A stretch of 28,818 nt of DNA from NCBI RefSeq assembly GCF_900540665.1, contig NZ_UQGV01000017.1:1-28818 (forward strand). The letters run 5' to 3'. Within the stretch, counting starts at the first letter, position 1, and each line of letters begins with the position of its first letter. Below are positions 21,492 through 28,818 of the stretch, in pieces. This stretch comes from an uncultured Catenibacterium sp. GTDB taxonomy: Bacteria > Bacillota_I > Bacilli_A > Erysipelotrichales > Coprobacillaceae. The position numbers were made by a program, and so were the translations under genes. The notes under the pieces are model-generated. The model was not told the DNA's origin. It did no database searches and saw only the letters and a list, made by a program, of their open reading frames with translations.

Positions 21492-22351
21492 TTAAGAAGC
21501 TCCGATAAATTATTCATAATACCTTCCGCAACATCTGGCTTATTCATAGTATAAACATGGATATGTTTTACACCATTCGCAATTAAATCAATAATCTGTT
21601 CAGATGCATAAATAATACCAGCCTGCTTCATGATTTCAGGATTATCACCAAATGCATCCACCATCATCTTAAAACGATAAGGAATAATAGATGTACCTGA
21701 CATCTGTACAGCACGACTGACCTGTTTCGCATTAGTAATAGGCATAATACCAGCGACTACAGGTACATTAATACCAGCTTCCTTAATTTTATATAAGAAG
21801 TTATAGAAAACATTGTTGTCAAAGAACATCTGAGTTGTTAAGAAATCTGCACCTGCTTCTACTTTTTCTTTTAGATGCTGGATATCTTCTTGAATACTAG
21901 GTGATTCTACATGTCCTTCTGGATAACATGCTGCCCCAATACAGAAATCACCCTTCTCTTTAAGTTCCTTGATTAACTGACAGGCATATTGGTAGTCTTC
22001 TCCCACTTGACCATCCTTAGGAATATCTCCTCTTAATGCCATGATGTTTTCAATACCATTTTCTTTAAACTGTTCAACCATGGACTCTACATGTTCTCTT
22101 GTAGAAGAGACACATGTGAGATGCGCCATGACTTCAACACCATATTTCTCGTGGATATCTTTCGCTAGTGCCACGGTATGTGCACTTGTTCCTCCACCTG
22201 CACCATAAGTCACAGACATGAAACTTGGATTTAAAGATGCAATCTTTTCTGCAGCCTTTAAGACATTTTCATATTTACTGCTTGTCTTAGGTGGAAATAC
22301 TTCAAAAGATAAAGTGACTTTATCTTCATTTAATAAATCAATAATTTTCAT
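21488..22351 (-). CDS. metF: 5,10-methylenetetrahydrofolate reductase
   Basis: A 287-residue cytoplasmic TIM-barrel flavoenzyme that makes the 5-methyl-tetrahydrofolate used by MetH. Recognisable: SFEVFPPKT with the catalytic Glu of the FPP motif, SVTYGAGGGTS, HLTCVSSTRE, ALRGDIP and TTQMFFDN. Normal length. It is the first gene of the overlapping methionine/B12 run. A G-rich ribosome binding site (GGGGGGGAG) precedes the ATG, and a short gap separates it from mfd. Confidence 0.95.
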   Translation of the reverse strand: MKIIDLLNEDKVTLSFEVFPPKTSSKYENVLKAAEKIASLNPSFMSVTYGAGGGTSAHTVALAKDIHEKYGVEVMAHLTCVSSTREHVESMVEQFKENGIENIMALRGDIPKDGQVGEDYQYACQLIKELKEKGDFCIGAACYPEGHVESPSIQEDIQHLKEKVEAGADFLTTQMFFDNNVFYNFLYKIKEAGINVPVVAGIMPITNAKQVSRAVQMSGTSIIPYRFKMMVDAFGDNPEIMKQAGIIYASEQIIDLIANGVKHIHVYTMNKPDVAEGIMNNLSELLK

Positions 22352-22377
22352 TGATACTCCCCCCCCTTTTTTTTCAT

Positions 22378-22383
22378 ATTCTA
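22378..22383 (-). promoter_or_regulatory. possible -10 box ahead of metF
   Basis: TAGAAT on the minus strand in the 45-base mfd-metF gap, 26 bases before the metF ATG. The -35 region would fall in mfd's end and is not convincing. The gap is far too short for a cobalamin or SAM riboswitch, so transcription may instead run through from mfd. Confidence 0.3.
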
Positions 22384-22396
22384 CATTATTTTTTTA

Positions 22397-25300
22397 TTAA
22401 GCACTAGTATGTGTTTTATAATATTGTTTTAAAACTGAATCTAAGAACTCAGTAGATGCTGAAACATAATAAGGTTCCATGCCACTCACAATAGTCAACA
22501 TTCCATCAGTATATTTCATTTGTGGCTTCTTAAACATATGATTGACATACGCAAAGAACTTCTGTCCATCTAAATCTTCTAAGAAGACTTTAGAGAAACG
22601 TATTTCTAGTCCCTGGCTGCTATCTTTCACATCATCAATAAGTGGATCATGTGAGAGAATATCAAATTTTCTCTTTACGACAATATTACGTACCTGTGAT
22701 GGGAGTACACCATAAAGGTCTGTTAATTCATGTTCCACACGTTTGAGTGTTTCTAAGTCATTGGCTTTATAAACACGCTGATAGAGTTCTAATTTTTCCA
22801 TATCACTCTCTACATAATCTTTTGGAATATAACCATCCACAGATACATTACGTGATGGGACTGTATCATCTTCCTTGATCTTACCTTGCTTTTCATCAAT
22901 CGCATCCTGCAAGATCTTCATGTACATATCAAAACCGACCTGATCAATAAATCCTGCCTGTTCACCACCAAGAATATCACCACTGCCACGAATAGATAAA
23001 TCTCTCATCGCAATCTTATAACCAGATCCTAATTGCGTGAATTCCTTAATAGCTGTTAATCTCTTTTGAGCTTCTTCTGTCATAGCACGATCTTTTGTAT
23101 AGAGAAGATATGCATATGCAATACGCTCACTTCTACCAACACGGCCTTTGATCTGATAAAGCTGTGCTAAACCAAACTTATCCGCATTCTCAATAATAAT
23201 TGTATTCGCATTAGGTATATCAATACCTGTTTCAATAATCGTTGTACATACTAAAATATCATATTTCTTTTCTACAAAATCAGTCATGACATCTTCTAGT
23301 TCTGTCTTATCCATCTGACCATGTCCTACCCCAATACGTGCATTAGGCAGAAGAGTCTGTAAAGTAGAGGCTGTTTCATAGATATTCTCTGTTCTATTAT
23401 GAAGATAGAATACCTGACCATTGCGTGATAATTCTCTTTCAATAACCTGTTTAATGAGAGCCCAGCTCTTTTCTGATACATAGGTCTGTACAGGTAATCT
23501 ATTTAATGGTGGTGTTTCTATTTGTGAGAGTCCTCTAATTCCCATGATGGACATCTGTAATGTACGAGGAATTGGTGTTGCAGTGAGTGTAAGAACATCT
23601 ATTGTTTTTCTGAGGCTCTTGATCTTCTCTTTCTGTCTCACACCAAAACGCTGTTCTTCATCGATACATAGTAATCCTAAATTCTTGAACTCTACATCCT
23701 TGGATAAAATACGATGTGTTCCTACTAATAGATCAATATTACCTTCCTTTAAATCAGAGAGAATCTGTTTCTTTTCTTTAGTAGTCGTAAAACGATTCAA
23801 TAACGCTATATTGACAGGGAACTTCTCAAAACGTTTCTTCATCGTACGATAGTGCTGGGATGAAAGAATAGTTGTAGGACATAGGAAGGCACATTGTTTC
23901 TTCGACACAATTGCCTTAAAGCAGGCTCTTAAAGCCACTTCTGTCTTACCAAAACCAACATCTCCACATAATAGTCTATCCATTGGACGTGGTGTTTCCA
24001 TATCCTTCTTGATTTCTTCTACAGCCTGTGCCTGGTCTGGAGTCAGTTCATAACCAAACTCACTTTCAAACTCTAATTGAAGATCTCCATCAGGTTCAAA
24101 CGCAAAACCTGGCTGTCTCATTCTTTCTGCATATAAGTTAATGAGATCATCAGCTAGACCATCTACCTTCTGTCTGACTCTTGCTTTCTCTTTTGCCCAT
24201 TTAGGTGAACCTAAAGCATGAATACGAGGTGGTTTACCATCTCTTGATGAATATTTTCTAATCAACTGGAACTGTTCTACTGGAACATAGAGGATATCAT
24301 TACCTTTATAGGCAATATGTAGATAATCCTTATGCACACCATCAACGACTAATGTTTCAATACCCATATATTGTCCAATACCATTTGTATCATGAACAAC
24401 ATAGTCTCCTACCTTTAATTCATTATAGTCTGAGATCTTAGTCGCATCTCTATATTTGATATATTTCTTCTTTGTTTCTTGTACTTTAAAGAGTTCCTGA
24501 CTTGTGAGTAATATGGTCTTCTCTTCTACAAAGTTCATTCCACAAGGTAAATGTCCTAAGAATAGATTAACCCCATCATAAATCTTATTTGTGGCACTTG
24601 TGAGAGTAAAAGGAATCGCATGATCGGTAAATAAGTTGACTAATACATCAATCTGGCGCTTTTCATCTACACCAATCATGACACGATTATATGTGAGTAA
24701 ATCCTTTAACTGACTAATAAAGACTTTTTCATTGGCCATAGAGATCATAACAGGCTGCGTCATAAACATGATCTGTTTATCATTTTCTCTAAAACGAACA
24801 AAGTCTACATTCTGATGTTTTAATATAGTCTGAGGATTATTAATAAGTTTAAGTCCTCTGATCATCTGTCCTATTTCTTCTAGTTCATGATAATAGAGGT
24901 AGTTCTCTTCCATATATGTCTTATAAGAAGCAAGAATAGAAGCAAGAGATGCAGTAATAATTGTATAATCACGTGCATAATCCATGATTGTAGCAGTTTC
25001 AGGGAATAAACCTAAATACTGATAAATACGTGGATTATAGTCATGTGCTTTAAGTGATTCAATATCTAATGCATAGGTCTGTTCAAGTTCATCCTTGAAA
25101 TCATCCTGTACAGTCATCTTATCTTTTAATGTCTGAATAGATGCTTCTACCTGTGATAAACCATCATCTTCATACATCATATCTGTAGCTGGAAGGATAT
25201 CGATAGACTCTATTTTATTTGTTCTTCTTTGGGAGTCTTTATCATAGAAAGAGATTTCTTCAATTTCATCATCAAAGAATTCAATACGAACAGGATGGTC

Positions 25301-25840
25301 ATACTGGATTGTATAAACATCAAGTACTTCCCCTCGTCTAGAGTAATAGAAAGGTGAATCGACTCTTTGTGTATTCTTATATCCAATAGACTGTAACATC
25401 TTCTTGAGTTCTAAAGGATCAATAGTATCTCCCTTCTTCAAGCTTATAATACTCTTCTTAAAAAGCTCTACAGGAGTAATATAACGTGTCATTGAATGCA
25501 TATGACAGACACAGATCATCGGTTTATCCTGTGTCATAGCATATAATGCATTAATTCTTTCACCTAATAGTTCATAAGAATAAGCCACTGATTCAACACG
25601 TAATGATTCATCTGCAGGGAAATAAACAACTTGATTCACAAGTTCAGTTAATGTTTTATAGAGGTTAAATGCCTCATATTGGTTGTTTTTAATAATCAGG
25701 ATTTTTCTTGGATTATGCCAAAAAGAACCAGCAATGAGATAAGCCTCATCGCTAGTTGAGTTTGTGACAATAGTTCCATTATCTGTATCTAAGGTACGCA
25801 AGGCCTGATTATCTTTTAAAAGATTCAGTATTTTTTCCAT
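22397..25840 (-). CDS. mfd: transcription-repair coupling factor
   Basis: A 1147-residue DNA translocase that removes RNA polymerase stalled at lesions and recruits UvrA. It has the UvrB-like N-terminal region, the RNA-polymerase-interaction Tudor-like domain (DYVVHDTNGIGQYMGIETL), and a RecG-type helicase motor with Walker A LLCGDVGFGKTEVALR, the DEEQRFG box, LTATPIPRTLQMS and the TRG segment with IGRVGRSER, then a C-terminal D7 domain. I use the ATG at 25840, which has AGGTGA 5 bases ahead; the GTG at 25849 directly follows the pth stop and is part of that ribosome binding site. Confidence 0.95.
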   Translation of the reverse strand: MEKILNLLKDNQALRTLDTDNGTIVTNSTSDEAYLIAGSFWHNPRKILIIKNNQYEAFNLYKTLTELVNQVVYFPADESLRVESVAYSYELLGERINALYAMTQDKPMICVCHMHSMTRYITPVELFKKSIISLKKGDTIDPLELKKMLQSIGYKNTQRVDSPFYYSRRGEVLDVYTIQYDHPVRIEFFDDEIEEISFYDKDSQRRTNKIESIDILPATDMMYEDDGLSQVEASIQTLKDKMTVQDDFKDELEQTYALDIESLKAHDYNPRIYQYLGLFPETATIMDYARDYTIITASLASILASYKTYMEENYLYYHELEEIGQMIRGLKLINNPQTILKHQNVDFVRFRENDKQIMFMTQPVMISMANEKVFISQLKDLLTYNRVMIGVDEKRQIDVLVNLFTDHAIPFTLTSATNKIYDGVNLFLGHLPCGMNFVEEKTILLTSQELFKVQETKKKYIKYRDATKISDYNELKVGDYVVHDTNGIGQYMGIETLVVDGVHKDYLHIAYKGNDILYVPVEQFQLIRKYSSRDGKPPRIHALGSPKWAKEKARVRQKVDGLADDLINLYAERMRQPGFAFEPDGDLQLEFESEFGYELTPDQAQAVEEIKKDMETPRPMDRLLCGDVGFGKTEVALRACFKAIVSKKQCAFLCPTTILSSQHYRTMKKRFEKFPVNIALLNRFTTTKEKKQILSDLKEGNIDLLVGTHRILSKDVEFKNLGLLCIDEEQRFGVRQKEKIKSLRKTIDVLTLTATPIPRTLQMSIMGIRGLSQIETPPLNRLPVQTYVSEKSWALIKQVIERELSRNGQVFYLHNRTENIYETASTLQTLLPNARIGVGHGQMDKTELEDVMTDFVEKKYDILVCTTIIETGIDIPNANTIIIENADKFGLAQLYQIKGRVGRSERIAYAYLLYTKDRAMTEEAQKRLTAIKEFTQLGSGYKIAMRDLSIRGSGDILGGEQAGFIDQVGFDMYMKILQDAIDEKQGKIKEDDTVPSRNVSVDGYIPKDYVESDMEKLELYQRVYKANDLETLKRVEHELTDLYGVLPSQVRNIVVKRKFDILSHDPLIDDVKDSSQGLEIRFSKVFLEDLDGQKFFAYVNHMFKKPQMKYTDGMLTIVSGMEPYYVSASTEFLDSVLKQYYKTHTSA

Positions 25841-25849
25841 AACAATCAC

Positions 25850-26404
25850 CTAATTATATTTATTCATTGCTTTATTAAAACCATCATCTAAATAACATAA
25901 AACAGCATCTGCTGCACGTTTAGCACCTTCTGAAATAAGCTTTTCTTCTTCCTTAGAGAAGTGTCCAAGTACCCAGTCCACCACACTATAAAGTTTATTC
26001 TTAGAAATACCAACACGAATACGCTTGAAGTTCTGAGTCCCTACATGGGCTATAATACTCTTGATTCCATTATGTCCACCCGCACTGCCTTTTTCTCTTA
26101 AGCGAAGCTTACCAGTAGGCATATCCATATCATCATAAATAACCAATAGATCTTCTACTGGAATCTTGAAGAACTGCATCACTGCCGCAACAGATTCACC
26201 AGAATTATTCATATAAGTCTGAGGCTTAAGTAAGATAACATCTTCACCCTTATACTTGAATTTAGTATATAAGCCTTTGAACTTTTCTTTATCAATAGAC
26301 TGATTCATTTCATCACTTAAGACATCTAAACAATAAAATCCTGTATTATGTCTTGTCATATCATATTCTTTACCAGGATTTCCTAATCCAACAATTAATT
26401 TCAT
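25850..26404 (-). CDS. pth: peptidyl-tRNA hydrolase
   Basis: A 184-residue cytoplasmic esterase that frees tRNA from peptidyl-tRNA dropped by ribosomes. Diagnostic: VGLGNPGKEYDMTRHNTGF with Asn9 and catalytic His19, KPQTYMNNSGESV, VIYDDMDMPTGKLRLR with the catalytic Asp, and GSAGGHNGIKSI. pth-mfd is a conserved Firmicute pair; here the genes are directly adjacent, and pulA ends 9 bases upstream. Confidence 0.96.
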   Translation of the reverse strand: MKLIVGLGNPGKEYDMTRHNTGFYCLDVLSDEMNQSIDKEKFKGLYTKFKYKGEDVILLKPQTYMNNSGESVAAVMQFFKIPVEDLLVIYDDMDMPTGKLRLREKGSAGGHNGIKSIIAHVGTQNFKRIRVGISKNKLYSVVDWVLGHFSKEEEKLISEGAKRAADAVLCYLDDGFNKAMNKYN

Positions 26405-26413
26405 TACATTCTC

Positions 26414-28501
26414 CTATCTTGCACATACAACCATGGATACACCAAATACATTGAGTTGTCCATTTTCTATTCTTTCATTTGACATACTATATAATATCTT
26501 AAAGTCATCTTCAATACCAATAGTAATCACATCATATGAAGGATTAAAATAAATCTTAATTTCTTTATAGTCTCCTTCATCCTGAGTCAAATGATATTCT
26601 ACCATACGATAATAGATATTGTTGATGAAGACGTGCTGATGCATATCTTCATAGTCATAATATCTAAAGCACTTATTGTGTTTTCTTAAATCTATAAAGA
26701 ACTTTACAGCCTGTACAACATTCATATAACGGTCATGACGTTCCCAGTCTAATTTATTAACTGCATCTCCTGCATTATAAGAATTCTGATTACCATTCTT
26801 AGTTCCTAAGAATTCCTGTCCTGCATGAATAAAAGGAACACCCTGAGCTAGAATAGTCATTGCAAGTGTTAATAAGCATCTCTTCTGACGACAATATTCA
26901 TCTTCATGTCCATTAGAAATAATGAATTTATCAAATACAGTCGCATTATCATGACATTCAGCATAGTTAATGCTCTGTTCTATTGATGAGAACTTATTGT
27001 AGTCACACATTGCGATAATGGCTTCATTTGTCTTATATGTATCCCCAGATGTATAGCCTTTGACTTCCATCTGATTAGGTCCCTTGATTGTATCTCTGAA
27101 ATGATCATTAAAGAAACCAACATGAGGTGTTTTATGGTTATTTTCAATCGTTGTCTTTTCTGAATCAGGTAATGCAGTACCCATATTCCATCCTTCACCA
27201 TATAACATAAATGAAGAATCTAATGAATGACCCTGTTCATAAATCATATTGACTGTATCAATATCCACAATACCCATAAGATCCATTCTAAAACCATCTA
27301 CACCATAAAGAACCTGCCATCTCTTGCACATATCTAAGATATATTTACGACACATCTTGGCAGTACTATTTAAATCATTCCCACACCATGAACCATTAGA
27401 TAATTCACCCTTGTCATCTCTTCTAAAGAAATAATAAGGCACTGTCTTTTCTAATGTATTGTTGTTTACATCATGCATATGATTATAGACTACATCAAGA
27501 ATGACACGCATATTATGCTTATGAATACAGCGTACCATACGCTGACATTCCTGAATTCTCTTATAACCATCATTAGGGTCAGTAATATAACTTCCTTCAG
27601 GCACATTATATTGTGCTGGATCATAACCCCAGTTATAAAGTAAATCCGGATGATCTTCATCTACAGTTGCATAATCATTCACTGGTAACAGCTGTACATG
27701 AGTCACACCAAGCATATCTAAATAGTCCATACCTGATGAAAAGCCATTCTTAGTCACTGTACCTTCTTCACAGAAACCTAAGAACTTACCTCTATGTGTG
27801 ATTTGTCCATATTCATCAATAGAGAAGTCTCTAACACCTACTTCATATATAACTGCATCTGTATTATGTTTAAGTTCTGTTAAAGGATAATCCACTCGTC
27901 TTACCTTATCTAAATCAATGACAACTGAACTATGCATATTAGCTGTACTTGAATAAGCATATGGATCAGCTGTTTCTGTTGATTCTTCATTCATTCCAAT
28001 AATATAAACATATTCATAGCCATCTAAATCTTTCTTAATAGTTGTACTATAAACACCCTTATCTTCTCTTTCTAAAGGATAATAATGAAGATCTTCATCT
28101 TTCCATATCTTTAATACAACCTCTGTAGAAAGGGGTGACCAGACCTTAAATGATGTGCTCTCTTTTGTATAATGGCTGCCTAAATCATCTCCATCATAAT
28201 AGAAATGATCATCAAACTCTTTACTCATAGAAAGCTGACTAAAGTCTAGAAAACAAGCTAAACCATAATTATCAAACACTTTATATCTTGTACCTACAGA
28301 AAAATCTGTATGCAAAAGATACGACTGGAATCCATCTTCTTTCTCAGTCGCTTCACCTTTAAGTATCTTTACTTCACATGTATCTAAATTCTTCAAATAA
28401 AACTGACTTGAAATTCCGTTATAGTAATTTAATGATAAATCGACCTTGATTAAATCAAAATCAATCGCATAAGCATACATACGTATTGACTCCCTTTGCA
28501 T
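26414..28501 (-). CDS. pulA: type I pullulanase (intracellular alpha-1,6 debranching enzyme)
   Basis: A 695-residue GH13 enzyme without signal peptide, so it acts inside the cell on glycogen or imported branched maltodextrins. It has an N-terminal carbohydrate-binding-like region (~10-100), a CBM48 domain (~112-205), and a TIM barrel with the type I pullulanase signature YNWGYDP (289-295), DVVYNH (336-341), GFRMD with nucleophile Asp407, YGEGW with acid/base Glu436, and ECHDN with Asp518. Start: ATG 28501 follows AAGGTGGG; ATG 28480 with AAAGGGAG 9 bases ahead is equally possible. The longer frame to 28615 would translate through the promoter and is rejected. Confidence 0.93.
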   Translation of the reverse strand: MQRESIRMYAYAIDFDLIKVDLSLNYYNGISSQFYLKNLDTCEVKILKGEATEKEDGFQSYLLHTDFSVGTRYKVFDNYGLACFLDFSQLSMSKEFDDHFYYDGDDLGSHYTKESTSFKVWSPLSTEVVLKIWKDEDLHYYPLEREDKGVYSTTIKKDLDGYEYVYIIGMNEESTETADPYAYSSTANMHSSVVIDLDKVRRVDYPLTELKHNTDAVIYEVGVRDFSIDEYGQITHRGKFLGFCEEGTVTKNGFSSGMDYLDMLGVTHVQLLPVNDYATVDEDHPDLLYNWGYDPAQYNVPEGSYITDPNDGYKRIQECQRMVRCIHKHNMRVILDVVYNHMHDVNNNTLEKTVPYYFFRRDDKGELSNGSWCGNDLNSTAKMCRKYILDMCKRWQVLYGVDGFRMDLMGIVDIDTVNMIYEQGHSLDSSFMLYGEGWNMGTALPDSEKTTIENNHKTPHVGFFNDHFRDTIKGPNQMEVKGYTSGDTYKTNEAIIAMCDYNKFSSIEQSINYAECHDNATVFDKFIISNGHEDEYCRQKRCLLTLAMTILAQGVPFIHAGQEFLGTKNGNQNSYNAGDAVNKLDWERHDRYMNVVQAVKFFIDLRKHNKCFRYYDYEDMHQHVFINNIYYRMVEYHLTQDEGDYKEIKIYFNPSYDVITIGIEDDFKILYSMSNERIENGQLNVFGVSMVVCAR

Positions 28502-28529
28502 ATTATATACCCACCTTTTCTCATTCCCT

Positions 28530-28538
28530 ATTCTATCA
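28530..28538 (-). promoter_or_regulatory. extended -10 promoter of pulA
   Basis: TGATAGAAT on the minus strand (TG at 28538-28537, TAGAAT at 28535-28530), about 30 bases ahead of the 28501 ATG. The -35 is weak, as usual for extended -10 promoters. Confidence 0.5.
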
Positions 28539-28740
28539 TAAAAACACAAGAATGAAAGAGAGTATCTAAATTTAAAAAAGAATGCCATATAACACAAAAA
28601 AAGACTGAACAGCATAAGTCATTAAGCCTATATAGAGCGATTACTTTGTGATTGTGAATGTACGAGTAATAGGTGTAGTCTGATAGTTTCTACCTAAAGT
28701 CACCACTGTCATAATGTATATATCATTTCATTCTATATAG

Positions 28741-28767
28741 AAAAAGAGGATAGTCATGCTATCCTCT
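28741..28767 (-). terminator. minus-strand terminator near the right edge
   Basis: 9-bp stem AGAGGATAG (28745-28753) / CTATCCTCT (28759-28767), loop TCATG, U run on the minus strand. It probably ends a gene lying to the right. Confidence 0.65.
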
Positions 28768-28769
28768 CA

Positions 28770-28807
28770 GACTGTTGACAAACTAAATGTTAACAGTCTT
28801 TTCTTTT
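28770..28807 (+). terminator. plus-strand hairpin with T-rich tail at the right edge
   Basis: GACTGTTGACA (28770-28780) pairs with TGTTAACAGTC (28788-28798) with one G-U wobble, followed by TTTTCTTTT. There is no plus-strand gene upstream in this window to terminate. Confidence 0.5.
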
Positions 28808-28818
28808 AAAATCGAATA

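Larger units (their letters stand above)
28616..28818. other. right-edge intergenic region with a possible surface-protein tail
   Basis: No full gene. On the minus strand the codons 28727-28641 read ...MTVVTLGRNYQTTPITRTF then TITK and a TAA, which looks like the last beta strands of a Gram-positive surface-repeat protein. An in-frame TGA lies just upstream (28728-28730), so it would be a scrap. Two hairpins follow at the edge. Confidence 0.3.

Noticed and set aside
28502..28615. N-terminal extension of the pullulanase frame to 28615
   Set aside because: It would translate an extended -10 promoter, has no ribosome binding site at 28615 and gives a Phe-rich stretch unlike a signal peptide; ATGs at 28501 or 28480 have good Shine-Dalgarno sequences.

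Overview
The window looks like a chromosomal segment of a low-GC, gut-type Firmicute. An Erysipelotrichia-like anaerobe (the Catenibacterium/Coprobacillus neighbourhood) is my best guess. The grounds are AT-rich DNA, strong AGGAGG-type ribosome binding sites, Firmicute-style metH split from its activation domain, a debranching pullulanase, and remnants of a TnpB variant that lacks a zinc ribbon. The organism is inferred from style only; no rRNA gene or species marker is present.

Left part (1-7.9 kb): a RpiR-type sugar regulator, a lone AbiEi-type antitoxin/regulator, a 1-phosphofructokinase, then scar tissue. The scar is the 3' two-thirds of an IS605-type tnpB, its right-end hairpin, and a P-II protein whose 5' end has been removed exactly at that hairpin. 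Next come a MATE exporter divergent from a Crp/Fnr regulator with a near-perfect TTGTG...CACAA operator between them, a Cof-type HAD phosphatase, a small membrane-anchored protein, and a second tnpB scrap holding only the N-terminus.

Middle (7.9-16.0 kb): a minus-strand cluster of a helical unknown, a WYL regulator and another unknown; a 298-aa unknown downstream of a DegV fatty-acid binding protein; divergently yigZ-mntP, a degenerate dUTPase-like protein and a 39-residue membrane peptide. Then comes a minus-strand pair: a 263-aa unknown and a FUSC membrane protein carrying a degenerate HAD domain.

Right part (16.1-28.5 kb, all minus strand): pulA, pth, mfd, then a tightly overlapping run metF - metH activation protein - metH - surface alpha-barrel protein - DUF4430 protein - ECF S component, ended by a hairpin terminator. 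The last three look like a split bacterial counterpart of intrinsic factor/transcobalamin (alpha barrel and C-terminal beta domain as separate proteins) with a cobalamin-type ECF S component. They are placed directly behind the B12-dependent methionine synthase that would use the vitamin. This methionine/B12-capture operon is the most interesting system here. No cobalamin riboswitch is visible in front of it.

A recurring style is that minus-strand genes end inside the stem-loop that terminates them, often shared with a convergent gene.
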